64,000 nucleotides of DNA, from NCBI GenBank assembly GCA_030603365.1, contig JAUVXV010000005.1:124001-188000 (forward strand), read 5' to 3'. Positions 43,050 to 52,291 of this stretch are shown here, piece after piece (within the stretch, counting starts at the first letter, position 1; each line of letters starts with the position of its first letter). The notes under the pieces were generated by a model. It had not been told where the DNA came from and did not search any database. It worked only from the letters and a program-made list of their open reading frames with translations. The stretch comes from Candidatus Heimdallarchaeota archaeon. GTDB lineage: Archaea > Asgardarchaeota > Heimdallarchaeia > Heimdallarchaeales > Heimdallarchaeaceae. A program made the translations under genes and the position numbers.

Positions 43050-44195
43050 ATGGTTGATAATTTCATACAGAGAATTCGGGAAGAATCTCCTACTCTCCAA
43101 AAGATGATTTTTTTGAATCATGCATCTAGATGCCCTCTTCATGGAAAAACCCAAGAAGCGATAAAGAAGTACAGCGAACATTGGGGAGATTTTGATTTTG
43201 AAGGATCAAATGATGTTTTCAAAGAATCTCGAAGTAAATTTGGTAAACTTATAAATGCCACAGAAGATGAAATTGTTTTCACACCCGATGTAACAGCTGG
43301 TTCAAGATTAGCTGCTAACATGGTTAATTATGATAAAAAAAGCAACATAGTCTGCTACTGGAACGATTATGTAGCTCTAGTCTATCAAGCTCTTTTTCTG
43401 AAGAAAACTAAGAATATAGAATACCGTCCAGTTGCTGATAGAAAGAATTGTGTAGTTGCAGAAGAATTCGCAAATAAAATTGATAAAAATACCAAACTGG
43501 TCATGCTATCTCATGTTCAATGGTTATCAGGATGCAAAGCTGATGTAAAAGAAATAGCTAAAATAGCGCATGAAAACGAAGCATACGTTGTTGTAGATTC
43601 AATACAATCCTCTGGTGCTCTGGTAAACGATGTCAAAGATTGGAATATTGATTTCTTAACATGTGGAACTGCAAAATGGTTACTTGGGGCAAATCAGGCA
43701 GGATATTTTTATGTTAAGAAAGAGCACATCGAAGAATTTGAGCCTCCTTTTGCAGGTTATCATGGTGTTGATTCAGGTTCTCATGATCAACCCTACTGGA
43801 ATGTTAGTAATTTGGCTTATGTAGAGGACATTTTAAAATTCATGGATACTAACCCAAGTGATTTTCTTTATTATATATCAAGTAGAGGAATGGAATTAAT
43901 TCTAGAATATGGAATAGAGAATGTTGAAAAAAGAATTTTGAAATTAACTGATTACCTGGTGCAAGAACTTCAGAATCTTGGCGATTACGAGTTTATCTCA
44001 CCTTTGGAAAAAGAACATAGGTCAGGAGTAGTTAATATTAGATTACCTGATAATATTGAATTAGTGAAGAAACTGAAAAATGAAAACATTATCATATCGA
44101 GCCGATATGGTGGAATTAGAATTAGTCCTCACTTCTACAATACCGAAGAGGATATAGACACATTAGTAAGAAAACTCAAACTTTTTCTTACATAA
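43050..44195 (+). CDS. class V aminotransferase (cysteine desulfurase-like)
   Basis: A 381-residue PLP enzyme of fold type I. The cofactor Asp-Ser pair is VVVDSIQSSGAL, and the PLP-binding Lys is in the segment TCGTAKWLLGANQAG near residue 210, compared with the usual H-K-x-x-x-G. The substrate could be cysteine (desulfurase), Ser/Ala or isopenicillin-type compounds; the typical reactive Cys loop of SufS cannot be seen clearly. It begins 58 bases after the GTPase pair on the same strand. Confidence 0.87.
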   Translation: MVDNFIQRIREESPTLQKMIFLNHASRCPLHGKTQEAIKKYSEHWGDFDFEGSNDVFKESRSKFGKLINATEDEIVFTPDVTAGSRLAANMVNYDKKSNIVCYWNDYVALVYQALFLKKTKNIEYRPVADRKNCVVAEEFANKIDKNTKLVMLSHVQWLSGCKADVKEIAKIAHENEAYVVVDSIQSSGALVNDVKDWNIDFLTCGTAKWLLGANQAGYFYVKKEHIEEFEPPFAGYHGVDSGSHDQPYWNVSNLAYVEDILKFMDTNPSDFLYYISSRGMELILEYGIENVEKRILKLTDYLVQELQNLGDYEFISPLEKEHRSGVVNIRLPDNIELVKKLKNENIIISSRYGGIRISPHFYNTEEDIDTLVRKLKLFLT

Positions 44196-44308
44196 TAATA
44201 GTTGAGAACCACTTTTTCTTTATATGTCACACGAAAAAAACTTTTAAAGCTACCCCAGAAATGCAATTGTAAAGTTAAAACTGAACATACTTAAAATAAG
44301 GTGTCGAC

Positions 44309-47188
44309 ATGTCGAAGAAAAAAAAGAAGAAAGAAGTACCACAAGAAGTCGAAGAAATAATACCTTGGCATAGTTTAGAGATTAAAGAAGTATATAAAAC
44401 GCTAAACACTGATGAAAAAGGTTTGTTTGAGCATGATGTGACCTCGCGTCTTGAGCGTTATGGACCAAATAAATTGACAATTACTGATCGTTTTAAAATT
44501 CTTAAAATGATTATTAGTCAGTTTACAAATTTCTTAGTTATTCTGTTGATCATTGCAGGAACCATTAGTTTAATTTTGGGCTTAGTAGGCGCAGGAGGAG
44601 ATAGTGGTAAATCAGAAATAATTGACGCGATTGCGATTTTTGCAATTGTAATAATTAATGCAATAATTGGATTTGTACAAGATTTTAGATCTAATCAAGC
44701 TTTAGAAAAATTAAAAGAATACTTTGAACAAGAAGTTGTAGTATTAAGAGAAGGCAAAGAACAGATTATCCATAGTGCTGAGCTTGTTCCAGGAGATATA
44801 GTACGATTAGAAGTAGGAGATAAAATTCCAGCTGACTGTAGGTTAACAACAGCAAACAACTTCAAAGTGGATGAAGCTTCTCTAACAGGGGAATCATCTG
44901 CGGTTACAAAAAATATAGAAGCAGTTCCAGCAGAAGCAAGAATTCATGATAGAAAGGATATGATATATTCAGGAACTACATGTGTATATGGACGAGGAGA
45001 AGCTATTGTTGCTAATACAGGAATGAGCACAGAAATGGGCAGAATTGCAGTACTTACTCAAGTAAAAGAGGAATTAACTCCATTACAACAAGCTCTAGAT
45101 AAATTAGGAAAAGTGCTAGGAATAATAATTTTAATTCTATGTGCATTAGTTATGATTATTGATTGGGCTATACTCGGCGAATCGTTTCTAGAAAGTTTTG
45201 AAACCGCAGTTGCTTTGGCAATTTCAGCAGTACCAGAAGGATTACCTGCAGCAATAGTAATTACTTTAGCAATAGGTGTTTCAAAGATGGCAAAGAAGAA
45301 TACAATTGTCTCAAAATTACCAGCTGTTGAAACACTAGGTTCAGTAGATTATATTTGCAGTGATAAAACAGGTACATTAACCAGAAACGAAATGACAGTT
45401 AAAGAAATTTGGACAATGGACGGACTGTATGCAGTTGGAGGTTCAGGTTATCTGTTAGATGGAGATTTCATAAAAGATGAAAAGAAAATTGATCCTATGA
45501 CAATACCAACTTTGAAAGCAGTGCTACAAACAAGTTATCACTGTAATAATTCAGCTGTTCTAAGAGAGGACGATAGAATAAGTGTCAAAGGAGACCCAAC
45601 AGAAGCAGCTTTACTTGTAGCAGCAGAAAAAGCAGGATTTTCAAAAGAGATGCTGTTGAAAATGGAACATGAAATATTCTTTGATTCAGATAGAAAAAGA
45701 ATGACAACAATTCATGATGACAATGGAAAGAAATACGCATTCATGAAAGGAAGTCCTCCTATCGTTATTACTAGATGCAATTCTGCAATGGAGAATGGTA
45801 AAGAAACAAAGATGACAAAAGAATTAGAAGAAGAAATAATGAAATCTAATCTCGCTCTTGCAGAAAAAGCACTAAGAGTATTAGCAATTGCTTATAGGGA
45901 ATTACCAAAAGATTACGATAAGACAAAAGAAGATGAAATAGAAGATGATATGATATTTCTAGGATTAACAGGAATGATTGATCCAGCTAGACCAGAAGTA
46001 AAAGATGCTATAGAAGAATGTAAAATGGCAGGAATTACTACTGTAATGATAACTGGGGATCAAGAACCTACTGCAGTGGCAGTGGCAAAAGAGATTGGAA
46101 TTGTTAAATCAGAGGAGGATTTGGTTGTGAGTGGTGAAGTATTCGCTACTATGACAAATGAAGAATTAAACGAGAAGATAGAAGACATAAGAGTCTACAG
46201 TAGGATGAGTCCAAAAGACAAATATCGCGTAGTAGAAACATTGCAAGAACTGGACCATGTTGTTGCTGTAACCGGAGATGGTGTCAATGATGCCCCGGCT
46301 TTGAAGAAAGCCGATATCGGTGTAGCTATGGGAATCACTGGTACAGACGTCTCTAAAGAGGTTGCAGCTATGGTCATTACTGATGATGCTTTTAATACAA
46401 TTGTCGCCGCTGTTGAAGAAGGTCGTAACATTTTCGAGAACATGAAGAAGTTCATTCGCTATCTCTTGAGTTGTAATTTTGATGAGATTTTTGCAGTTTT
46501 AATAATTTATGCTGCATTCCAAGAACTACCTTTCCTGCCATTACAAATTCTCTTCCTCAACCTACTCACTGATGCTCTACCTGCTCTATCTTTGTCCTTT
46601 GATCCTTATGATCCTTCATTAATGCAACGTCCACCACGAGGCAAAAAATCCTCTTTTGTTAGAGATATGTATGCTTTTGCTTCATTTGCAGGCCTTATAG
46701 CTCTTATAGCTTCACTTGGTATTTTCTTAGTAGGTTACCTTGGAATTGGAGAAAGGGTTATTACTGACTGGGCTGCTGCAAACGACTTAACATTAACTCT
46801 TGACCAACTCCATGATGCAAAGGTCGCCTATGCTCAAACATTGGCCTTTACTGCTACTTTATCATTTGAGTTATGGTTTGTGTTCATTGCTCGGAACGAT
46901 AACGCTACGTCCTTCCTCAAATCTCATCCATTTAAGAACAAATACCTGATAGGTGCAGTAGTTCTTTCATGGATACTCTTACTTGGTGTAATTTATATCC
47001 CACCATTCCAAGCAGTATTTACAGGATTTAAACCCGATGATGGTTTCACTTATTACCTTGTTGGTTTAGCTGATTGGGGATTAATCATAGGTTTCACTTT
47101 GGGTCTTTGTATCTTATTCGAGATTTTCAGATACGCCCTAAGAACTGAAAGAATGGCTAAGTTTGCAACTTTTGTAGGAATGCATTAA
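44309..47188 (+). CDS. P-type Ca2+-transporting ATPase (P2A-like)
   Basis: A 959-residue P-type ATPase. An N-terminal cation-ATPase domain (WHSLEIKEVYKTL) is followed by ten membrane helices. Seen are the actuator loop LTGESSA near residue 192, the M4 motif PEGLPAAIVITLAIGV, the phosphorylation motif DKTGTLT near residue 352, nucleotide-domain KGDPTEAAL and FMKGSP, the hinge GDGVNDAPAL near 657, M5 with NFDEIFAVLI and M6 NLLTDALPALSLS. The M4 Glu and M6 N-x2-TD pattern fit Ca2+ pumps of the PMR1/SERCA group. The start is preceded by the weak site AAGGTG. An ATPase relic lies just downstream. Confidence 0.93.
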   Translation: MSKKKKKKEVPQEVEEIIPWHSLEIKEVYKTLNTDEKGLFEHDVTSRLERYGPNKLTITDRFKILKMIISQFTNFLVILLIIAGTISLILGLVGAGGDSGKSEIIDAIAIFAIVIINAIIGFVQDFRSNQALEKLKEYFEQEVVVLREGKEQIIHSAELVPGDIVRLEVGDKIPADCRLTTANNFKVDEASLTGESSAVTKNIEAVPAEARIHDRKDMIYSGTTCVYGRGEAIVANTGMSTEMGRIAVLTQVKEELTPLQQALDKLGKVLGIIILILCALVMIIDWAILGESFLESFETAVALAISAVPEGLPAAIVITLAIGVSKMAKKNTIVSKLPAVETLGSVDYICSDKTGTLTRNEMTVKEIWTMDGLYAVGGSGYLLDGDFIKDEKKIDPMTIPTLKAVLQTSYHCNNSAVLREDDRISVKGDPTEAALLVAAEKAGFSKEMLLKMEHEIFFDSDRKRMTTIHDDNGKKYAFMKGSPPIVITRCNSAMENGKETKMTKELEEEIMKSNLALAEKALRVLAIAYRELPKDYDKTKEDEIEDDMIFLGLTGMIDPARPEVKDAIEECKMAGITTVMITGDQEPTAVAVAKEIGIVKSEEDLVVSGEVFATMTNEELNEKIEDIRVYSRMSPKDKYRVVETLQELDHVVAVTGDGVNDAPALKKADIGVAMGITGTDVSKEVAAMVITDDAFNTIVAAVEEGRNIFENMKKFIRYLLSCNFDEIFAVLIIYAAFQELPFLPLQILFLNLLTDALPALSLSFDPYDPSLMQRPPRGKKSSFVRDMYAFASFAGLIALIASLGIFLVGYLGIGERVITDWAAANDLTLTLDQLHDAKVAYAQTLAFTATLSFELWFVFIARNDNATSFLKSHPFKNKYLIGAVVLSWILLLGVIYIPPFQAVFTGFKPDDGFTYYLVGLADWGLIIGFTLGLCILFEIFRYALRTERMAKFATFVGMH

Positions 47189-47190
47189 AT

Positions 47191-47214
47191 TCCTCTTTTT
47201 CTTTTCTTTTTTTC
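47191..47214 (+). terminator. T-rich terminator after the P-type ATPase
   Basis: A tract of 24 bases, nearly all T with a few C, begins 3 bases after the stop codon; a typical archaeal oligo-T terminator. Confidence 0.6.
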
Positions 47215-47397
47215 ATTTTCTTATTTAGCTTAGTAATGTCTATCTTTTCATAGGTTCCAGATTTCATCACTGTTCTTGAGTGGTTTTAATGAGTTTTTTA
47301 AATACTTTTTACTGTTATTATAATCTCTTATTCCATCTAAACTATATTGAGTGTAGCTGATTTAGCATAAACCTCTCTTTCTTTTTCTTTTGTTTAG

Positions 47398-47674
47398 TAT
47401 TACATATACCAATTACTTGATTCACGTTTAGAAGGTTTAAGCTCTGTTGAAGCTAAAGAGAAACTTGAAAAATATGAGACAAACACCATACTTTCAGGAC
47501 GATCAATCAACCCATGAATACCTTCATCAGGACTACACTTCTAGCCATACTTGATTGGGAATCATCTTTCTAACTGTCATCACAATATTCTTCGCTGAAG
47601 AGATTAGAAAATTCGTAATTCAGAAAATGTATCCACTCCATGATGTCCCAGAATACGATTCAAGCAGTTGTTAG
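47398..47674 (+). pseudogene. relic of a P-type ATPase with the centre deleted
   Basis: The first part (47398-47517) reads YQLLDSRLEGLSSVEAKEK and continues LEKYETN, the N-terminal cation-ATPase motif (GLSxxEAxxRLxxYGxN), before a TGA. Within 30 bases the sequence turns into the last membrane helix of an ATPase: TTLLAILDW, then after a one-base shift GIIFLTVITIFFAEEIRKFV and IQKM, ending at TAG 47672. All catalytic domains between are gone. It is thus an internally deleted and frameshifted copy, 210 bases behind the intact pump. The N-terminal part is less like the intact neighbour than like typical bacterial/archaeal members, so the source may be a different paralogue. Confidence 0.68.
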
Positions 47675-47710
47675 AATTTCATATTTAAATCTTTCCTATT
47701 TTTAAGTGTT

Positions 47711-47932
47711 TTGGCGAAACGACGAAAAAGTGATGCAATATGTTTAAGAGTGACCGATTCTCATACTATGTTAGTCCAGGTGATAATGATGGCAGTAGTT
47801 ACTTTGCCTTTCTTTACAGTTTTCTGGGTAGCAGTTGCTACAGCCATAGGATTAAGTATGTTAGTTTGGTTCTTCAAAGCATTAAGACCAGCAAAAGTAG
47901 ATGTAGATCAAGCGACTAAATATCCAAAATAG
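47711..47932 (+). CDS. small membrane protein with two helices
   Basis: 73 codons from a TTG. A basic start (AKRRKSDAICLRV) is followed by two membrane helices in a hairpin (LVQVIMMAVVTLPFFTVFW and VATAIGLSMLVWFF), then a short charged tail. It is not recognised. Small hairpin proteins of this sort often modulate larger transporters; the location behind an ATPase relic is suggestive but no more. Confidence 0.55.
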   Translation: MAKRRKSDAICLRVTDSHTMLVQVIMMAVVTLPFFTVFWVAVATAIGLSMLVWFFKALRPAKVDVDQATKYPK

Positions 47933-48057
47933 TTTTCTCGTTTAAACATAGGTTTGAACAATAAATGTTAAAAGTGTATATGATTCTGAAGAATCTAGAG
48001 AACACATATTTGCAATTGGCAATATTGTTCTCGAATTGTAAGATATAGGGGATTGAA

Positions 48058-50112
48058 TTGAGCAAGTTTACATTTCAGAATAGAATATTTACATTACTAA
48101 TTTTCATGGTTTTAGTTAGTTCTTTCATAATTTCACCAATTGAAGCTGAATCAAACGTGGAACAAAATGAAGATATATCTGTAAATTACTTAGTTTCAGA
48201 AGCGATTGGTATTCATCAAGATTCTCATTTTGATCTTTTTGGTTTTCCTGGAAACGGGACAGAATCCAATCCCTATATTATTGAAAATCTTAAAATTATC
48301 ACAGTTGCAGGATCTGGAATTTATATCGGTGATACTACTAAGCACTTCATAGTCAGAAACTGCTATATAGATGCATATTACTATGGTATTAATATCTTTA
48401 ATTGTGCCTCTGGAACTGCAACACTCTTTAATAATACTTGCAATAGTATTAAGGGAGGAACTGGTATACAAGCCACTTTTTGCTTAAATGTTACAATAAC
48501 AGATAATATCTGTGAGAATGACTATTATGGAATTAACATAGAATCATGTGAAAACTCAACAATAAGTAACAATGAATGTGGTTTCAACACAGCACCTTTA
48601 AGTTTGATTTATAGTCATGGTTCTTATTTGTTTAATAACACCTGTGATTACAGCAAAGCCACAGGACTATACTTAAACTATTGTGATAACACAATTATAG
48701 CAAACAACACTTTACACGAAATTGGTGCAAATTATGGGACAGCTGATACGGGTATTATCGTGGAGTACTCAGATAATGTGACAATGAAACACAATGTTAT
48801 CTCTGATTGTGAAATCGGTATTCATCTTTTTGCAGTTACTGGAAGTTTATTGACAGATAATGTGATTATGAGATGTAGTTCATATGGTGTTTATTCTAGT
48901 TGGTTTGCATTGGATTGGCCTTCAGCTAACAACACTTTTCATCATAACTATTTCATAGCAAATTCGTACTATTATGGTTACTGGAGTCAACCAACCTCAC
49001 AAGCATCAGACAGTGGGCAGAATAGTATGTGGTATGATGTTAATACAAACGTTGGCAACTATTGGTCGAATTACACAGGTGTAGGTGTGTATTTTATAGA
49101 CGGTGGGGTATATTACTATGATCCTTATCCAATGGAAGTTGTTGATTCAGATTTGGATGGTCTAGACGATATGCAAGAAATTTACGCTTATTTTACTAAT
49201 CCATACAAAAATGATACTGATGGAGACATGTTACTGGATGGTGAAGAAGTTAAGATCTACTTTACAGATCCTTTGAGAATTGATACAGATTACGACGGTT
49301 TAACTGATGGAGAAGAAGTGTTGATTTATGGTACAGAACCAGACACTCAAGACACAGATCATGATGAACTAAAAGACGGAGAAGAAATATTTGTATATGG
49401 TACTCACCCAAGACTAGCAGATACAGATGGTGATAAAATGCCTGATGGGTGGGAAGTAATGAATGGATTAGATCCTTTAGTAATGAATGCTGATGAAGAT
49501 CCTGACGATGATGGTCTTCTTAACAAAGATGAGCTTGAGGAACGAACTGAACCATTGAATCCTGATTCCGATGAAGATTTCCTTATAGATGGATTAGAAG
49601 TTTATATCTACCATACCAGCCCACTAAATAACGATACAGATGGTGATGGAGCAAAAGACGGTATAGAAGTGCATGAATATGGCTGTGACCCATTGGACAA
49701 AGATACTGACGATGACGGTCTTTGGGATGGAAAAGAAATCAATAATCACTTTACTTCACCTACTGATAAAGACTCAGACGATGATGGAATGGATGATGGT
49801 TGGGAAGTGAAATACCAATTTGATCCTTTAGATGATGCTGATGCTGATGGAGATCCCGACGATGATGGTCTCACGAATGCTGAAGAATTCTTCTATGGAA
49901 CTCACCCTAAGTATTGGGATACAGATGAAGACGGGTTCTCTGATGGTCATGAAGTCCGTGTAGGAACTAATCCTCTCTTAATTACAGATCACCCAATGGC
50001 TAGGGAAGATGTCATTAGAATGGGTGTAGGTATAGGTTTAGCTTCCGCTGGTGTTATTGGAGTAGTAATTTACATACTATTTAAGAAGAAGATAATAAGA
50101 TTCAGAAAATAG
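48058..50112 (+). CDS. NosD beta-helix protein with TSP3-like calcium-binding repeats
   Basis: A 684-residue surface protein from a TTG start. After a signal peptide it has the family entry GFPGNGTESNPYIIEN near residue 62, then about ten parallel beta-helix turns to residue 340. The next 270 residues are acidic repeats of the thrombospondin type 3 kind, such as DSDLDGLDDMQEIYAYFTNP, DTDGDMLLDGEEV and DSDDDGMDDGWEV, each offering a DxDxDG calcium loop. A last membrane helix (VGIGLASAGVIGVVIYILF) and KKKIIRFRK tail anchor it. The repeats would give a rigid, Ca2+-dependent stalk. A Ca2+-type ATPase lies two genes upstream. Confidence 0.9.
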   Translation: MSKFTFQNRIFTLLIFMVLVSSFIISPIEAESNVEQNEDISVNYLVSEAIGIHQDSHFDLFGFPGNGTESNPYIIENLKIITVAGSGIYIGDTTKHFIVRNCYIDAYYYGINIFNCASGTATLFNNTCNSIKGGTGIQATFCLNVTITDNICENDYYGINIESCENSTISNNECGFNTAPLSLIYSHGSYLFNNTCDYSKATGLYLNYCDNTIIANNTLHEIGANYGTADTGIIVEYSDNVTMKHNVISDCEIGIHLFAVTGSLLTDNVIMRCSSYGVYSSWFALDWPSANNTFHHNYFIANSYYYGYWSQPTSQASDSGQNSMWYDVNTNVGNYWSNYTGVGVYFIDGGVYYYDPYPMEVVDSDLDGLDDMQEIYAYFTNPYKNDTDGDMLLDGEEVKIYFTDPLRIDTDYDGLTDGEEVLIYGTEPDTQDTDHDELKDGEEIFVYGTHPRLADTDGDKMPDGWEVMNGLDPLVMNADEDPDDDGLLNKDELEERTEPLNPDSDEDFLIDGLEVYIYHTSPLNNDTDGDGAKDGIEVHEYGCDPLDKDTDDDGLWDGKEINNHFTSPTDKDSDDDGMDDGWEVKYQFDPLDDADADGDPDDDGLTNAEEFFYGTHPKYWDTDEDGFSDGHEVRVGTNPLLITDHPMAREDVIRMGVGIGLASAGVIGVVIYILFKKKIIRFRK

Positions 50113-50114
50113 AA

Positions 50115-50128
50115 TCTTTTCTTTTTTT
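50115..50128 (+). terminator. T-rich terminator between convergent genes
   Basis: tcttttcttttttt directly after the stop at 50112 and before the end of the convergent GTPase; a short T-run serving the rightward gene. Confidence 0.4.
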
Positions 50129-50687
50129 ACAATCCCATTTGATAATAGATTTTATCGATTAATCTCTCAAAAGCAGAATTAACATTTTGACCAGATTTGG
50201 CGGATGTTTCTATGTAATCAACTTTCAATCCTCCCCACTCACTTAGAACCTGAGCATAAGTCATTGCAGAAGTTTTATCTACTTGAACCTCATCAGGTGT
50301 TGTTCCTCTTAAATCAGTTTTATTACCTACCATTAAGATAGGAATGAGTTTGTTGTCATTGTACTTGATCATTTCATTGATCCAGTAATCTATGTTAGTG
50401 AAAGTATTAGGTCTTGTAACATCAAACACAACCATAGCCCCATAAGAATTAGCATAATATGCTCCTCTTACTTCTGAAAACCTAGGTTGTCCTGCTAAAT
50501 CCCAGATTTGCAAGCTAACAATATAATCTTCGTAAGGAACTTGCTTTACGCTGAAATCAGCACCAATTGTCATCAAATAATTTTCTCTAAAGGATTTTCC
50601 TAAGTAATTTCTTCGTAAACTTGTCTTTCCTACAGCTCCGTCTCCGATGAGTACGACTTTAAAGATTCTTCCAGGTTGCATTGGCAT
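50127..50687 (-). CDS. Ras/Rab-like small GTPase
   Basis: A 186-residue small GTPase with intact G1 GDGAVGKTSL, switch I LMTIGADFSV, G3 WDLAGQPRF with Gln, G4 GNKTDLRG and G5 ETSAKSGQN. It is a close paralogue of the GTPase at 41826 and belongs to the same eukaryote-like group. The C-terminus ends YYQMGL without a prenylation Cys. It is convergent with the TSP3-like surface protein and divergent from a peroxiredoxin operon. Its effectors are unknown. Confidence 0.93.
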   Translation of the reverse strand: MPMQPGRIFKVVLIGDGAVGKTSLRRNYLGKSFRENYLMTIGADFSVKQVPYEDYIVSLQIWDLAGQPRFSEVRGAYYANSYGAMVVFDVTRPNTFTNIDYWINEMIKYNDNKLIPILMVGNKTDLRGTTPDEVQVDKTSAMTYAQVLSEWGGLKVDYIETSAKSGQNVNSAFERLIDKIYYQMGL

Positions 50688-50852
50688 TAGAGATTCTATT
50701 AAAACTTCTAATATTCACATTTAAAGTTTATTGTGTTTCAATATACTACACATAGATTACTTCTGGTCAAATTAGAGGAAAAGCATACGCTTAGTTTTTG
50801 ATGGAAACTAGTCTTTAAATTCTATTGAGAGATTCAATATATAGTGACTAAA

Positions 50853-51326
50853 ATGAACGTGGGAGATACTATTCCTGATTTTACTTTAAAAGATCAAAAT
50901 AACGAAGAATTCCGATTGTATGATATAGAAGATAAGATGGTTTTGCTTTCATTCCATCCTCTTGCTTGGACTAGTGTTTGTGCAAAACAAATGCAGTCTC
51001 TAGAGGATTATAAAGATGAGTTAGAAAGTTTAGACACCATTCCTATAGGTGTGAGTGTAGACACAAGTCCTTCGAAGAAAGCTTGGACAGAAGTTATAGG
51101 TGTAAATAATGTCCGGTTACTATCTGATTTTTGGCCTCATGGAGATTTATCAAAAAACTTAGGTATATTTTTGGAAGATAAGGGAGTTTCAAAACGAGCT
51201 AATATTTTAATAGGCAAAAACAAAGAAATTTTGTTTATGAAAATCTATGAGATGTCTACCCTTCCTAATCTTGACGAAGTTACAGATTTCATAAGAAACG
51301 AGAGAATTAAAAAACGAGAATTATAG
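50853..51326 (+). CDS. AhpE-like peroxiredoxin
   Basis: 157 residues from ATG 50853 (an in-frame GTG at 50844 is also possible). It belongs to the AhpC/TSA-type thioredoxin-fold family: MNVGDTIPDFTLKDQNN, and the peroxidatic Cys in SFHPLAWTSVCAKQM near residue 48, with the preceding Thr/Ser seen in peroxiredoxins. No resolving Cys is present, so it would be a 1-Cys enzyme using an external thiol. First of three tandem peroxiredoxins, with 9 bases to the next gene. Confidence 0.87.
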   Translation: MNVGDTIPDFTLKDQNNEEFRLYDIEDKMVLLSFHPLAWTSVCAKQMQSLEDYKDELESLDTIPIGVSVDTSPSKKAWTEVIGVNNVRLLSDFWPHGDLSKNLGIFLEDKGVSKRANILIGKNKEILFMKIYEMSTLPNLDEVTDFIRNERIKKREL

Positions 51327-51335
51327 GCGTTCAAC

Positions 51336-51806
51336 ATGCTGAAAGAAGGAAATAGCGCACCAGATTTTACGCTCAGAGATAAAGATGGAAATGAAGTAAG
51401 TTTGAAAGATTTCAAGAATCAATGGATTGTGGTTTATTTCTATCCCAAAGCTGATACTCCTGGATGTACCATTGAAGCGTTAGATTTTACTGCAAATATT
51501 GACACATTTTCTGATAAACGAGCAACAATCTTAGGGATAAGTAATGATCCTGAAGCAAAACTAGATAAATTCATCAATAAACACAACCTGAAAATTATTC
51601 TGTTAAGTGATCCTGAGCACAAGGTGATAGCAAACTATGGTGCATGGGTAAAGAAACAAATGTATGGTAAAGAATACATGGGTACACAACGAAGCACTTT
51701 CTTAATTAACCCAAATGGTCAAATAGAAAGAATCTGGAATGAAGTTAAGGTTAAAGGACATGTAGAGGAAGTAAAGAATCTCTTACTTGAACTTTCTTTA
51801 GAGTAG
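51336..51806 (+). CDS. bcp: peroxiredoxin, PrxQ/BCP type, lacking the second Cys
   Basis: A 156-residue BCP-type peroxiredoxin that reduces hydroperoxides in the cytoplasm. The peroxidatic Cys is in KADTPGCTIEALDF near residue 45, but the resolving Cys five positions later is replaced by Leu, so unlike its downstream paralogue it should work as a 1-Cys enzyme. The end segment RSTFLINPNGQIERIW is typical of the family. It sits in an operon of three peroxiredoxins and a nitroreductase, with eight bases to the next gene. Confidence 0.9.
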   Translation: MLKEGNSAPDFTLRDKDGNEVSLKDFKNQWIVVYFYPKADTPGCTIEALDFTANIDTFSDKRATILGISNDPEAKLDKFINKHNLKIILLSDPEHKVIANYGAWVKKQMYGKEYMGTQRSTFLINPNGQIERIWNEVKVKGHVEEVKNLLLELSLE

Positions 51807-51814
51807 GTGATATT

Positions 51815-52279
51815 ATGTTAAAAATTGGAACCAAAGCACCTGTTTTCTGTTTACCAGATGAGAATAAAAAAGAAATATGCCTGGAACAATACAAAGGCAA
51901 ATGGATAGTACTTTATTTCTATCCTAAAGACCAAACTCCAGGATGTACAAAAGAAGCCTGCGATTTTTCTGATAACTATAAAGCTTTTACTGATTTGAAT
52001 GCTGTAGTTATAGGTATTAGTGCAGATTCGCCTGAAAGTCATATGAGCTTCAAATCAAAAAGAAAACTATCTATAACACTTCTAAGTGATGAAAAACTCA
52101 AAGTTGTAGAAGACTATGAAGCCAGAACAACTTCAATTCTGGAAAGAATTATTACTAAGGTTAAGAGAGTTACATATCTTATAAATCCCGAAGGAAAAAT
52201 TGCTCAAACTTGGAGCAAAGTCAAGGTTGTTGGTCACACAGAAGATGTTAGAAAAACACTTGTAAATTTGATGAAATAA
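51815..52279 (+). CDS. bcp: peroxiredoxin, PrxQ/BCP type, with both Cys
   Basis: A 154-residue BCP-type peroxiredoxin. The active site QTPGCTKEACDFSDNY holds the peroxidatic Cys and, five residues later, the resolving Cys of atypical 2-Cys PrxQ enzymes, which are recycled by thioredoxin. The C-terminal VTYLINPEGKIAQTWSKV segment is standard. GGTGAT precedes the ATG. It follows a paralogue that lacks the resolving Cys and is followed by a nitroreductase. Confidence 0.92.
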   Translation: MLKIGTKAPVFCLPDENKKEICLEQYKGKWIVLYFYPKDQTPGCTKEACDFSDNYKAFTDLNAVVIGISADSPESHMSFKSKRKLSITLLSDEKLKVVEDYEARTTSILERIITKVKRVTYLINPEGKIAQTWSKVKVVGHTEDVRKTLVNLMK

Positions 52280-52286
52280 GGAGGAA
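52278..52286 (+). promoter_or_regulatory. strong Shine-Dalgarno site for a TTG start
   Basis: AAGGAGGAA lies six bases before TTG 52292 and, on its own, fixes the TTG as the start of the nitroreductase gene; it also shows that inner genes of operons in this genome are led by Shine-Dalgarno sites. Confidence 0.7.
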
Positions 52287-52291
52287 TACTA

